Source: Catenuloplanes indicus
GTDB taxonomy: Bacteria; Actinomycetota; Actinomycetes; Mycobacteriales; Micromonosporaceae
Reading direction: 5' to 3'
Length of the DNA: 64,000 nucleotides
Assembly: GCF_030813715.1 (NCBI RefSeq)
Contig: NZ_JAUSUZ010000001.1
Span: 3,534,001-3,598,000, forward strand
Below are positions 41,288-50,782 of the stretch, in pieces. A program made the translations under genes and the position numbers. The notes below the pieces were generated by a model, which was not told the origin of the DNA, ran no database searches, and saw only the letters and a list, made by a program, of their open reading frames with translations. Positions within the stretch are counted from its first letter, which is position 1. Each line of letters opens with the position of its first letter.

Positions 41288-44200
41288 TCAGGGCGCCATC
41301 GACCGCGTCGCAGCGGCGCGGTCGATGGCCTCCGACACCCGGTCCGCGAGCAGCCCGACCGCGCCGACCGCGCGGCCCATCGGGTCGTCCCCGGCCCCGC
41401 CCAGCGCGGCCTGCCGGAGGAATGCGGCCTTGACCTCTTCCCAGCGCGCGGCCTGTGCGGGCGTGAGCCGCCCACGCAGGAGAGCCAGCTTCAGCAGGTT
41501 CGCCTCCGCGCCGCCGGTGAGCGTCTGCGCCTCGCCGAGGTAGTGGTCGTCGAGCACCAGTTCCAGCTCCGCGTCGTTCATCACCGGCACGATGCGTTCC
41601 GCGAGCTTGTTCATGTTCCGGTACGAGCCCTGCAGCTTGAACGGCGGCTCGGTGCGCGACTCCTCCGCCTGCGCCGCGGACGCGATGTAGGCGCGGTTGA
41701 CGGTGAGCACGACCTCCTGCACCCGCAGCAGCTTGCGCAGCACCGCGAGGATGCCCTCCAGCTCGACCGCGGAGTACGGGTGGGCGAGCTTGTCCGCCTG
41801 CGCGGTCTCGTCGCCGCGGGCCAGCCGGACCAGCAGCTCGATGTCGCCGCGTTCCCGGGTGGAGAGCGGCGCCAGCACCGCGTTCGAGGTGAGCGCGTTC
41901 TCGATGTAGGACAGCGCGAACAGGTCGTCCCGCCCGGAGAGCACGTCGCCGAGGTTCCACACGTCCGCGCGGTTGGCCAGCATGTCCGGGATCCGGAAGC
42001 GCTGGCCGGTCTCGGTGTACGGGTTGCCGGCCATGCACACCGCGAACCGCTTGCCACGCAGGTCGTACGTGCGGGTCTGCCCTTCCCAGACGCCCTCCAT
42101 CCGCCGCTGCGCGTCGCAGAGCGAGATGAACTTCTGCAGCAGCTCCGGGTTGGTGTGCTGGATGTCGTCCAGGTAGAGCAGCACGTTGTTGCCCATCTCC
42201 AGGGCGAACGAGATCTTCTCCACCTCCTGCCGCGCGGTCGCGTTCGGCGCCTCGGCCGGGTCGAGCGAGGTCACGCCGTGCCCGAGCGCGGGCCCGTTGA
42301 CCTTGACGAACACAAGGCCGAGGCGGCTGGCCACGTACTCCATCAGCGTGGTCTTGCCGTAGCCGGGCGGCGAGATGAGCAGCAGCAGGCCCATCTGGTC
42401 GGTGCGTTTCGCGTCACCGGCCGCGCCGAGCTGCCGGGCCAGGTTGTCGCCGATCAGCGGCAGGTAGACCTCGTCGAGCAGCCGGTTGCGGACGAACGCG
42501 CTCATCACCCGCGGCGTGAACTCGTCCAGCCGCAGCCGGGCGCGTTCCGCGGCGGCGAGCGCGGTGCGCTGCCGCTGGTACTCGCGGTAGGCGGGCATGC
42601 GCTGCTCGCGGAACCGGCGGGTGCGCGGCAGGAACTCGTCCAGCCGTACCGTCAAGGACCGGCCGGCGATCCGCGGGTGCGCGCCGAGCAGGCCGGTGAC
42701 CTCCAGCGACAGCGCGGCGGACGAGTCGTGCCGGGGCAGGTCCGCGGTCAGCAGCAGCGCGACCGCCTCCGGGAGTTCCGGCGGAAGATCAGCACCGGAG
42801 GAGGCCAGGTACGCGCCGAGCCACGCGGACGCCAGCTGATGCCGGGCCGCGAGATCATCGAGGGCGCGCAGGTCCTCGTCGAAGTCGCGTCCCGAGGGCG
42901 CCGCGGCGCCGCCGAGCGCACGGCGGAAACGATCCAGCAGCGTACGGGCGTCGGCGCTGGTCACGAACCCGAACGGCTCGCCGCCCAGCTCCTCGACCAG
43001 GTACTCCCCCAGCTGCTCCGGCTCGTCCACCGGCAGCCCGGCCGCGCCGAGGAAGACGGTCGCGGCGGCACCCAGCTCGGACGCCAGCGCCACCAGAGCG
43101 GGCCCGGCCGTGCCGAACACCGCACGCGCCCGGATCAGGGACGACGCCCGGCGGGTCCACACCGCGCGGTCGTCCTCGGCCACGCCGTATGCCCAGAACA
43201 GCTGCGCGGCCGCGCGCACCGCCGCCGGGTAGCGCAGCAGCCCGGCACCGGCGTGCAGGCGCACCAGCGCGTCCAGGATCAGCGCCGCGTCGACGTCGTG
43301 AACGCCGCGTTCGTACCCCTCGTCGTACCGTGTCTCGGCTTCTCTGCGGGTCAGGTCGCGCAGGTCGGCGGCCTGAAGGCCGGGGGTGAGCAGCGTGGCC
43401 GCGAGGTGCTCCGCGCGGTAGACCTCCGGGGACTCGGAGACCAGCAGCTGCTCCCAGAACGGCTTGGTGGCCGCGAACGCGGGGTCGCGGACCGGCGAGC
43501 GGAAGTCGGTCGCGGTGACCGCGAACGTCATCTCGCCGTCGTGCGGGACCATGGTCAGGTCCACGGCCTGCGTGTTGACCGCGAACCGGTGCTTGCCGAG
43601 CCGGATCGTGCCGCCGCCGTCCGCGAACAGGTCGAGGCGGTCGCGCAGGGACCGGCCGGCCTCCTGGCGTGCGGCCTTGACCCGGCCGGTCAGCTCCTCC
43701 GCGCGGACGCTGTCGCCGAGTTCGCGCAGCTCGTCCGCGACGGAGTGGAGTTTCGCGACCATCGGGTCGGTGGCGAAGTAGGTGTTGACGTCGTCCAGCG
43801 TGGCGAGCGTGGCGACCCGGCGGCCGACGCTGCCGAGGATCCGCTCGGCGGAGTCGACGAGCCGGTCCGCACGCCGGGACCGGTCGTCCAGCAGCGCCTG
43901 CTTGCGCGACGAGAACGCCTCGTAGACGTCGGTGCGTTTGGTGGACAGCTGCGCCAGGAAGTCGTCGAACTCGGCGAACCGGGACTCCAGGTTCTCCAGC
44001 TGCAGCATCAGCCGGCCGAGCTGCTCGTCGCAGCGCGCGGGCGTGTCCGCGACCGCGAGCGCGCCGGTGATCGCCTGGCCGAGCAGCGCGAACTCGGCCG
44101 CGAACTCGGCCCGGCCCTCGCGGTCGAGCAGCTGCCGGCGGCGGCCGTCGAGCACGGCGCGGGCCCGGTTGAGCCCGCCGAGCACCTCGCCGACGCGTTC

Positions 44201-46156
44201 CAGGATGCCGACCCGGATCGTGGCGTCCGCGATGTCCAGCGAGCCGACCACCTCGGTGACCGTCTGCAGCCCGGCGGCCTGCTCGTCGAGCCGGGCGACG
44301 ACCCCGGCCGCGGACGCCACCGTCTCGATCTTTCCGGCGTCAATTTCAAGATCAGAGACGACCGCGTGGTACGGGACGAACGCGTCCGCGTCGCTGAGGA
44401 ACGTGACCGCGCGCTGGGCGAACGCGGACGTCTCGGCCTCCAGATCGGCGAGGAGTGCATCGAGCGCGGAGAGGTCCACGTAGCGCAGCTCGCGCAGCGA
44501 GACGAGCCGGCCCTGTGCGGCCCGCAGCGCGGCCAGCCGGGTGATCCACTCCGGCGTCGAGGTCGGGGTCTCGCCCCGGGACCGCCGGATCATGGCGGTG
44601 ATCTCGGACGACGCGGTGGCGAGCGCGGTCGCGGCCTGCGCGGTGAGCGCCTGCACCTTCTCGAACTCGTCCAGCACCTGCGACGCGGTCGCGCGCACCT
44701 CGGCCAGCGGCGTGGCCAGGTCGCCCAGCTCCTGCTCGCCGAGCCAGTGGTAGTGGTCGAACGCGCGCGTGCAGGCCGCGATCAGACCCTCGTAGACGGC
44801 CTGCGACGGGGACATCTCGCCGACCATCCGGGCCACCGAGACCGCCTCGGAGATGCCGCGGACCAGTTCCGCGTTGCCGATCCGGGCGAGCGTGCCCTCG
44901 CCGGCCGGCTGCGCGGCCGCGTACGTGTCGGACAGGAACGGCGTCTGCCACACCTGCACCGGGTGCACCCGGGTCGGCTCGTCCGTCGCGGACCGGAACA
45001 CCACCAGCGTGCCGTCGTCGAACAGCGAGTACCCGTGGCAGGTGAACGGGTTCGCCACCTCCTTGCGGATCAGGTTGTACGGCAGCAGCAGGTAACGGCC
45101 GTCGGCACGGGCGTGGAAGACGTACAGCACGTCCTCGCCGTTCGGTGACCGGATGACCTTCTCGAACTCCAGGTCCGCCGCGTCCGTGTCGAACGTCTTG
45201 GTGACGCCGGTGTCCAGGTAGTAGCCGCCCGGGAAGATGATCCCCTGGTCCTCCGGCAGCCGCTGGCAGGCCTGCCCGATGCCGTCCAGCCGCACCACGG
45301 TCCGGGTCCGGGTGTTGAACACCAGGTACCGGTGGGCGGTCTCCTTGTACGGCAGGATCTTCAGCAGGATCAGCGTGCCGACCCGGGCGTACGAGATCTC
45401 CGCGTCCGCGAGGCTCTGCAGCGGCTCGTCGACCGGCTCGCCGTAGATGCCCTCGCCGTCCTCGGTGTTGTTCTCCACCTTGATGGTGAGCGTGCCGCCG
45501 ACCGTCTCGACGAAGACCTCGTCCTCGATCGAGACGTGCGGGTGCCGTCCGAGGACGTGCTGGTCGCGGGTGGTCTCGGTCCACTCGAAGTCGTGCGCGG
45601 CCGGGAAGACGTGCTCCCGGTCGCCCCGGCCGTCCAGGTAGGAGACCGTGCCGTCCGGCGCGATCTGCCAGCGCAGCACGCGCAGGTCGTCGGCGCGGGC
45701 GCCGGTCTGGAAGACGGCCAGCAGCCGCCCCTCCAGCCGGCGCAGCTGCAGCAGGCGTGCCTGCCGGTAATACTTGTACAGCTCCGCGAACTCGCGCTGG
45801 AACCGCTCGTCGTCGAGCAGGCCGGGCAGCGGCGCCGACTCGGAGAACTCGAACGCGTCGCCGGTGCGGGCGAAGCCGTGCAGCGCGAACACGTCACCGA
45901 CCGACGTCTCCGACTTGAGCCCGATGAAGACGTTGTAGCCGAACAGCATCCGCCCGCCCACGGACACGATGTCCCGCGGCACGCAGTTGTTCTCGGTCCG
46001 GATCCGCTCGGTGCCGAGCAACCGCAGCTCGGCACCGCCGAACGTCTCCGCGCGCTGTGCGTTGAGACGTTCGGCACGGCGGGCCAGCTCCGCGGCCTGC
46101 TCGGCGAGCCGGCCGCGGAGTACCTCGTAGGTGCCGGCGTCCAGGTTTTCGGTCAC
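41288..46156 (-). CDS. Giant AAA ATPase of the 'DNA repair ATPase' type (MoxR-like C terminus)
   Basis: 1622 residues. About the first 430 residues are beta-rich (GYNVFIGLKSE, repeated strand-turn units, possibly a propeller), followed by long helical/coiled-coil segments to about 1230. The AAA core near 1255-1450 has Walker A SPPGYGKTT, Walker B LLYLDDIQ, sensor VCMAGNPYTETG and ANRADVWNLGD. Annotated relatives are called DNA repair ATPases, but direct evidence for repair is thin. It overlaps the flotillin gene by 4 bp and belongs to one operon with it and the NfeD/YqiJ-like gene, pointing to a membrane-microdomain function. Last gene of the operon. Confidence 0.85.
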   Translation of the reverse strand: MTENLDAGTYEVLRGRLAEQAAELARRAERLNAQRAETFGGAELRLLGTERIRTENNCVPRDIVSVGGRMLFGYNVFIGLKSETSVGDVFALHGFARTGDAFEFSESAPLPGLLDDERFQREFAELYKYYRQARLLQLRRLEGRLLAVFQTGARADDLRVLRWQIAPDGTVSYLDGRGDREHVFPAAHDFEWTETTRDQHVLGRHPHVSIEDEVFVETVGGTLTIKVENNTEDGEGIYGEPVDEPLQSLADAEISYARVGTLILLKILPYKETAHRYLVFNTRTRTVVRLDGIGQACQRLPEDQGIIFPGGYYLDTGVTKTFDTDAADLEFEKVIRSPNGEDVLYVFHARADGRYLLLPYNLIRKEVANPFTCHGYSLFDDGTLVVFRSATDEPTRVHPVQVWQTPFLSDTYAAAQPAGEGTLARIGNAELVRGISEAVSVARMVGEMSPSQAVYEGLIAACTRAFDHYHWLGEQELGDLATPLAEVRATASQVLDEFEKVQALTAQAATALATASSEITAMIRRSRGETPTSTPEWITRLAALRAAQGRLVSLRELRYVDLSALDALLADLEAETSAFAQRAVTFLSDADAFVPYHAVVSDLEIDAGKIETVASAAGVVARLDEQAAGLQTVTEVVGSLDIADATIRVGILERVGEVLGGLNRARAVLDGRRRQLLDREGRAEFAAEFALLGQAITGALAVADTPARCDEQLGRLMLQLENLESRFAEFDDFLAQLSTKRTDVYEAFSSRKQALLDDRSRRADRLVDSAERILGSVGRRVATLATLDDVNTYFATDPMVAKLHSVADELRELGDSVRAEELTGRVKAARQEAGRSLRDRLDLFADGGGTIRLGKHRFAVNTQAVDLTMVPHDGEMTFAVTATDFRSPVRDPAFAATKPFWEQLLVSESPEVYRAEHLAATLLTPGLQAADLRDLTRREAETRYDEGYERGVHDVDAALILDALVRLHAGAGLLRYPAAVRAAAQLFWAYGVAEDDRAVWTRRASSLIRARAVFGTAGPALVALASELGAAATVFLGAAGLPVDEPEQLGEYLVEELGGEPFGFVTSADARTLLDRFRRALGGAAAPSGRDFDEDLRALDDLAARHQLASAWLGAYLASSGADLPPELPEAVALLLTADLPRHDSSAALSLEVTGLLGAHPRIAGRSLTVRLDEFLPRTRRFREQRMPAYREYQRQRTALAAAERARLRLDEFTPRVMSAFVRNRLLDEVYLPLIGDNLARQLGAAGDAKRTDQMGLLLLISPPGYGKTTLMEYVASRLGLVFVKVNGPALGHGVTSLDPAEAPNATARQEVEKISFALEMGNNVLLYLDDIQHTNPELLQKFISLCDAQRRMEGVWEGQTRTYDLRGKRFAVCMAGNPYTETGQRFRIPDMLANRADVWNLGDVLSGRDDLFALSYIENALTSNAVLAPLSTRERGDIELLVRLARGDETAQADKLAHPYSAVELEGILAVLRKLLRVQEVVLTVNRAYIASAAQAEESRTEPPFKLQGSYRNMNKLAERIVPVMNDAELELVLDDHYLGEAQTLTGGAEANLLKLALLRGRLTPAQAARWEEVKAAFLRQAALGGAGDDPMGRAVGAVGLLADRVSEAIDRAAATRSMAP

Positions 46157-48165
46157 TTGGCGGCCGGGGTCAGCTCGGCGACGGACTTGTCCGCCACGCC
46201 GAGGCGGCGCGCGCTCTCCAGCAACTCACGCAGTTTCGCCTCGTCGGCGCTGCTGGCGGACTTCATCTGCTGGATCAGGAACGCGGACAGCGTCAGGTTC
46301 GACACGTCGGCCGTGGAGATCGAGCCGAGCAGCCGGCCGAGGTCCGCCGGGAGGTTGCCGTTGCCGTTCACATAGGGCGCGACGAGCGTCTGGGCGACGT
46401 CGGAGTTCGCCACGAACCCGTCCACGCTCTTGCCGAGCGTGATCGAGCCGAGCAGCTTGTCGAAGAAGACACTGTCCCCGCCGACGATGTCGATGTTGGC
46501 CTTCTCCAGGCCGGCCGCGACCACCATCGCCTGCGACTCCGCGACCTGCCGGTGCACGTCGATGCCGGCCAGCCGGATCTCCTTCTCCGCCTCCAGGCGC
46601 AGCCGGTACTCCTCGTGCTCACGGGACGCGTCGGAGAGCGCGGCCATCGCGGCCGCCTTCTCGGTCAGGCCCTCGGCCTCGCCCTTCAGCTTCTCGCGCA
46701 GCGCGTCCGCGCCCGCGAGGGCCTTCTCCCGCTCGACGATCGCCTCGGCGCGGCCGACCTTCTCGATCGCCTCCGCGCTGCGCTCCTTGACCTGGGCCTC
46801 GGCGAGACCCGCGGCGGCCGCGGTGGCCTGCTTGGCCTCGGCCAGCCGGATCTCCGCGCGGGTGTCCAGCTCGGCGGCCTGCTGCCGGGCCTCGGCCAGC
46901 GTCAGCTCCTCGCGGGCCTTGAACTTGGCGGCCTGCTCCGCGGCCTCGGCGGCCTTGATGTTCTTGACCAGCGTCTCCTGCGCCTCGGCCTCGGCGTTGA
47001 TGATCACGGCCTGGCGGGTGCGCTCGGCCTCCTCGACCACGCGCAGCCGCTTGATGTTCTCCTCCTGCTCGGCCACGGTCTTCTCGACCGCGATCCGCTC
47101 CCGGACGACCTCGGCGATGGCGCGCTTCTCGGCCTCCACCTCCTTGTCCTTGGAGATGGTGGAGAGTTCGGTCTCCCGCTGGCGGGCGATGACCTCCAGC
47201 ATGCGGTCCTTCTCGATCCGTTCGGTCTCGATCGCGATGACCCGCTCGCGGTTCTTCGCCGCGACCGCGATCTCCCGGGCCTGGTTCTCCGCCTGGATGC
47301 CCAGCTGCTCATCGGTGCGCAGGTCGGCCGTGCGGGAGCGCAGGCGCTCCTCCGCGTACACCTTGGAGGTCTCCGCCTCCTCGCGGGCGCGCATGGTCTC
47401 GATCTCGCGCTTCTGCCGGATCTCCGCCTCGGCCTGACGGCGCTGCAGCTCGAGGATCGCCTCCCGGGCGTCCACGTTCTGCCGGGTGATCTCCTTCTCC
47501 TCGGAACGCTGGAACTCGTTGGTGCGCACGTTCTCGGCCGCGGTGAGCTCGGTGATCTTGCGGATGCCCTGCGCGTCCAGGATGTTCTTCGGGTCCAGCC
47601 GGCCGATCGGCGTCTGCTCCAGGAAGTCGATCGCGGCGTCCTCCAGGCTGTAGCCGTTGAGGTCGGTGCCGATCACCGCGATGATCTGGTCGCGGAACTC
47701 GTCGCGCTTGGTGTAGAGGTCGACGAAGTCGAGCTGCTTACCGACCGTCTTCAGCGCCTCGGAGAACTTCGCGTTGAACAGCTCCTGCAGCGTGTCCTGG
47801 TCGCTGGCGCGCGCGGTGCCGATCGCCTGCGCGACCTTGATGACGTCCTCGATGGTCTTGTTCACCCGCACGAAGAACGTGATCCGGATGTCCGCGCGGA
47901 TGTTGTCCCGGCAGATCAAACCCTCGTTGCCGGTACGTTCGATCTCGATCGTCTTCACCGAGATGTCCATGACCTCGGCCTTGTGCAGCACCGGCATCAC
48001 GACGGCACCGGTGAACGTGACGTCCACCTTCTTGACCTTCGAGATGATCAGCGCCTTGCCCTGCTCGACCTTCCGGAATAGCCGGCTGACCAGGAACGCC
48101 AGGCCGAGCAGGACGAGCAGGACGACGGCGAGCAGCACGCCGAGACCCGTGGTGAGCACATCCAT
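46153..48165 (-). CDS. Flotillin (SPFH-domain membrane scaffold)
   Basis: 670 residues. N-terminal membrane helix (about 5-29), SPFH/band-7 domain to about 210, then a long coiled coil (about 215-545) rich in Glu/Ala/Arg heptads, and a C-terminal LGSITLGKSVDGFVANSD segment typical of the YqiK/flotillin group. Anchored in the cytoplasmic membrane, oligomerises in ordered microdomains. Middle gene of the operon; 50 nt after the NfeD/YqiJ-like gene. Confidence 0.92.
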   Translation of the reverse strand: MDVLTTGLGVLLAVVLLVLLGLAFLVSRLFRKVEQGKALIISKVKKVDVTFTGAVVMPVLHKAEVMDISVKTIEIERTGNEGLICRDNIRADIRITFFVRVNKTIEDVIKVAQAIGTARASDQDTLQELFNAKFSEALKTVGKQLDFVDLYTKRDEFRDQIIAVIGTDLNGYSLEDAAIDFLEQTPIGRLDPKNILDAQGIRKITELTAAENVRTNEFQRSEEKEITRQNVDAREAILELQRRQAEAEIRQKREIETMRAREEAETSKVYAEERLRSRTADLRTDEQLGIQAENQAREIAVAAKNRERVIAIETERIEKDRMLEVIARQRETELSTISKDKEVEAEKRAIAEVVRERIAVEKTVAEQEENIKRLRVVEEAERTRQAVIINAEAEAQETLVKNIKAAEAAEQAAKFKAREELTLAEARQQAAELDTRAEIRLAEAKQATAAAAGLAEAQVKERSAEAIEKVGRAEAIVEREKALAGADALREKLKGEAEGLTEKAAAMAALSDASREHEEYRLRLEAEKEIRLAGIDVHRQVAESQAMVVAAGLEKANIDIVGGDSVFFDKLLGSITLGKSVDGFVANSDVAQTLVAPYVNGNGNLPADLGRLLGSISTADVSNLTLSAFLIQQMKSASSADEAKLRELLESARRLGVADKSVAELTPAAK

Positions 48166-48215
48166 CGAGAATCCCTTTTTCGTGGGGGGTTTGGGATATG
48201 AGAAACGCGCGTCTG

Positions 48216-48854
48216 TTACGCGGAATGTTCGGAAAGGCCGGGAACCGCGTCCACCGGCATGATCCAGAAGAATTCACCCTGGGCGTCGAAGTCGTAGATG
48301 ACGGCCCTGGACCCGGCTCGGAACGGTTCGGCACCCGGCTGGCGAACCTGAACGATCGCAGAGGACCCGTCCTTGGCGTGCACCTCGGCCTGACCGAACG
48401 TCGCGGTCACCGAACCGGTGCGGACCACGCAGGTGGCGCCCATGAAGTCGCCGCGGGACGGCTGCGGGCCGACCGGCATCAGGCGGGACAGCAGCCCGGC
48501 CAGCACCCGGGTGATGCCGAACGCGAGGACCAGGGCCACCAGAATCACCAGCAGCGACAGCACGATCATGACGCCACCGTTCAGATCGGTGGTGCCGAGC
48601 ACCACGGTCCCGGCCAGGCTCGCGAACCAGGCGAACGCCACCATCAGCGAGATGATCACCGTAACCGGCACGCCACCGAGCCCGAGCCAGGCGAAGAACC
48701 CGGTGAGCCCGCCGGCCTCACCCGCATCCCCGTCCAGGCCGTCCACGTCGGCACCGCCGATCAGCACCACGACCCAGTAGCCGACCACGACGACGAGCAG
48801 GAAACTGAACAACACCGCCGGGAACCCCAGCGCGGCATCGATGAATCCGCCCAT
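48216..48854 (-). CDS. YqiJ/NfeD-like membrane protein with C-terminal OB fold
   Basis: 212 residues from the ATG at 48854 (GGGGAGG 11 nt upstream; a GTG at 48887 is in frame). Three membrane helices (about 12-35, 60-85, 95-125) and a C-terminal OB-like domain with GATCVVRTGSVTATFGQAEV and a WIMPVD end. Proteins of this type accompany flotillins. First gene of the flotillin-ATPase operon. Confidence 0.85.
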   Translation of the reverse strand: MGGFIDAALGFPAVLFSFLLVVVVGYWVVVLIGGADVDGLDGDAGEAGGLTGFFAWLGLGGVPVTVIISLMVAFAWFASLAGTVVLGTTDLNGGVMIVLSLLVILVALVLAFGITRVLAGLLSRLMPVGPQPSRGDFMGATCVVRTGSVTATFGQAEVHAKDGSSAIVQVRQPGAEPFRAGSRAVIYDFDAQGEFFWIMPVDAVPGLSEHSA

Positions 48855-49139
48855 CGTGGCAGCAGCCTCCCCGTGGCCCGTTGTCACGCGCGGTCACCGC
48901 CCGGACGGCCATGACCTGCATCTTTTCGACAAAGATGATGATGGCACAGCGGGTCAAGGTCACGATCGACCGTTCAGCCGAGGCCGGTCGGCGGCCTCCG
49001 GATGACCGGGACTGCCCGCCGGCCCGCGGCGGCGCCGTCACGTACCCGGGCGGCTTTTATGCGATTTCGTCATGAGATGCCGATCCCAATTCGGGCACGG
49101 CGTAGCGAGACAGTGGCTCTCGGCTATGAAAATGATGGG

Positions 49140-49658
49140 ATGAGCGTGACGTGGCAGGTGGATCCGGAGCTGGACGACCGGCTCCGGGAGGAGATCGTCG
49201 ACCTGTGGCACGCGGCGTCCGAGGCCGGGGGTGCGGTGGGGTTCGTGCCGCCGGTCGAGCGGGATGCGGTGGCGGCGGTGGCGCGGGCGACGTTCGAGTC
49301 CCTGGCGGACGGGGAGGATCGGCTGCTGGTCGGGCGGGACGGGGACCGGCTGGTCGGGCTGCTCTTCTTCACCGGGAACCGGTCGGGGCTGCGGATGCAC
49401 TGGCGCACGCTCAAGCGCGTGATGATCCACCCGGACCGGCAGGGCCGGGGGTACGGCCGGGCGCTGCTCGCCGAGGCCGAGCGGGTGGCGCGTGAGTCCG
49501 GTCTGGAGGCGCTGCACCTCACGGTCCGGGCCGGCAATGACACCGAGCGGTTCTACCAGCGCGCCGGCTACAAGGAGGTCGGCCGGGTGCCGGGCGCGAT
49601 CCGGGTCGGGCCCGGCGACGACCGGGACGAGATCCACATGTGGCTCCCGCTCCGCTGA
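49140..49658 (+). CDS. GNAT-family N-acetyltransferase
   Basis: 172 residues from the ATG at 49140. Acetyl-CoA site VMIHPDRQGRGYGRALLAEA (Q/RxxGxG/A) and late FYQRAGYKEVGR. TATGAA lies 9 nt before the start, so it may be leaderless. Substrate unknown. Divergent from the flotillin operon across 285 nt that otherwise hold nothing recognised. Confidence 0.85.
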   Translation: MSVTWQVDPELDDRLREEIVDLWHAASEAGGAVGFVPPVERDAVAAVARATFESLADGEDRLLVGRDGDRLVGLLFFTGNRSGLRMHWRTLKRVMIHPDRQGRGYGRALLAEAERVARESGLEALHLTVRAGNDTERFYQRAGYKEVGRVPGAIRVGPGDDRDEIHMWLPLR

Positions 49659-49674
49659 CCGGGCCCGGCCGCGG

Positions 49675-50661
49675 TCAGCCGCAGGAGGTCTTCTGCACGT
49701 CCAGCGTGGCGGCGGCCAGCGGCTGCACGCCGATCTCCGCACCGGCCGTGGCGGACGGGGACGCGGAGGCCGACGGGGACACGGAGGCGGACGCCGAGGC
49801 GGAGGGCGACGGGGACGCGGACTTCGGTGCCGCCTTGGCCGGGGCCGGGGCGGCCTGCGCGGCCGGGGCGCCGGCGTCGCCGCCGGAGGCCGAGCCGGTG
49901 TTCGCACCGGCGCCGTACATCTTCACACCGCTGGACTGGGTGCTGCCGGGGGCGAGCTTGACGCCGTCCACGGTCGCGGTGTTGCCCTGCGTGTCGGTGG
50001 CCCTGATGGTGAACGGCCCGGGGCCGAGGCCGCTGTCCGCCTGCCAGTAGTTGTAGTCGTACTTCTGCAGCGTCACGAAGTTGCCGCCCGCGGTCTTCGC
50101 CTGCACCGAGCGCAGCGCGTTGCCGGTGTTGTCGATCCGCACCGAGAACCAGTGCTGCGACGCGCCCTCCTTGACCCGGAACGTGAGCGGGCCGGGCAGC
50201 GGCGGGTTCGCGACCGTGGTGTAGGTGACCGGGATGATGCCGTCGACCGGGTTGCCGATCTTGGCGAACGCCTCCTTGCTGAGGTCGATGTGGCCCGCCG
50301 CGCACTCCGGGCACTGGTCCACGACCTTGACCCGGACCGAACCCTTCGGGCCGGTCACGTTCAGGTATCCACCGCAGGCGGCCGCGTCCGCGTACTCCCC
50401 CGGGCCCATCGCCACGTGCATCAGGTCGGCCGGCGGGCCGTCGTAGGAGCAGTTGCCGCCGCCTCCGGCGATGTCGTAGAACGTGGCCTTGCCGCTCAGC
50501 GCGGCCGCGCACGCGGCGGACGAGCCGGTCTGCAGCATCAGCGCCAGCCCGACCACCCCGGCGAGCGCGGCGACACCGGCGGCGGCCAGCCAGGTGACCA
50601 TCGAGCGCGGCCGGCGGCGCTTGCCGGGAAGCGTGGACAGCAGAGTCGTCTCGTCATGCAC
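49675..50661 (-). CDS. Bacterial expansin-like secreted protein
   Basis: 328 residues. One membrane/signal segment at about 22-44, a DPBB domain (about 55-140) with GKATFYD, GNCSYDGPP, ACGGYLNVTG, VKVVDQCPECAAGHIDLS, then a beta-sandwich like CBM63 (about 150-245) with aromatic surface residues WFSVRIDNTG and YNYWQADSG, and a Ser/Ala/Pro tail ending in Cys. The DPBB Asp residues match EXLX1-type expansins that loosen cellulose or cell-wall glycans without hydrolysis. Plant-associated bacteria often carry such proteins. Confidence 0.87.
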   Translation of the reverse strand: MHDETTLLSTLPGKRRRPRSMVTWLAAAGVAALAGVVGLALMLQTGSSAACAAALSGKATFYDIAGGGGNCSYDGPPADLMHVAMGPGEYADAAACGGYLNVTGPKGSVRVKVVDQCPECAAGHIDLSKEAFAKIGNPVDGIIPVTYTTVANPPLPGPLTFRVKEGASQHWFSVRIDNTGNALRSVQAKTAGGNFVTLQKYDYNYWQADSGLGPGPFTIRATDTQGNTATVDGVKLAPGSTQSSGVKMYGAGANTGSASGGDAGAPAAQAAPAPAKAAPKSASPSPSASASASVSPSASASPSATAGAEIGVQPLAAATLDVQKTSCG

Positions 50662-50744
50662 GTCCTGGGATGCTTCCGCACGGTACGTAGCGGAGGCCAG
50701 ATTTCTAATCAGAACCTAAGAGAACGTCACCCGGTGGTTGCTCG

Positions 50745-50782
50745 TGAATACTTTCATGCATACGATCCTTCCATGAATGAAA
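50745..50782 (+). promoter_or_regulatory. Promoter and putative operators of the hut operon
   Basis: TACGAT at 50761-50766 ends 6 nt before the ATG at 50773 (leaderless). TGAATACTTTCA (50745-50756) is an inverted repeat, and TTTCAT (50752-50757) pairs with ATGAAA (50777-50782) across the -10. This arrangement suits binding by the RpiR-family regulator encoded immediately downstream. Confidence 0.55.

Noticed and set aside
41543-45148. 1201-residue plus-strand open frame
   Set aside because: Antisense shadow of the giant ATPase; Arg/Val/Gln-rich low-complexity translation without domain motifs, caused by high G+C.
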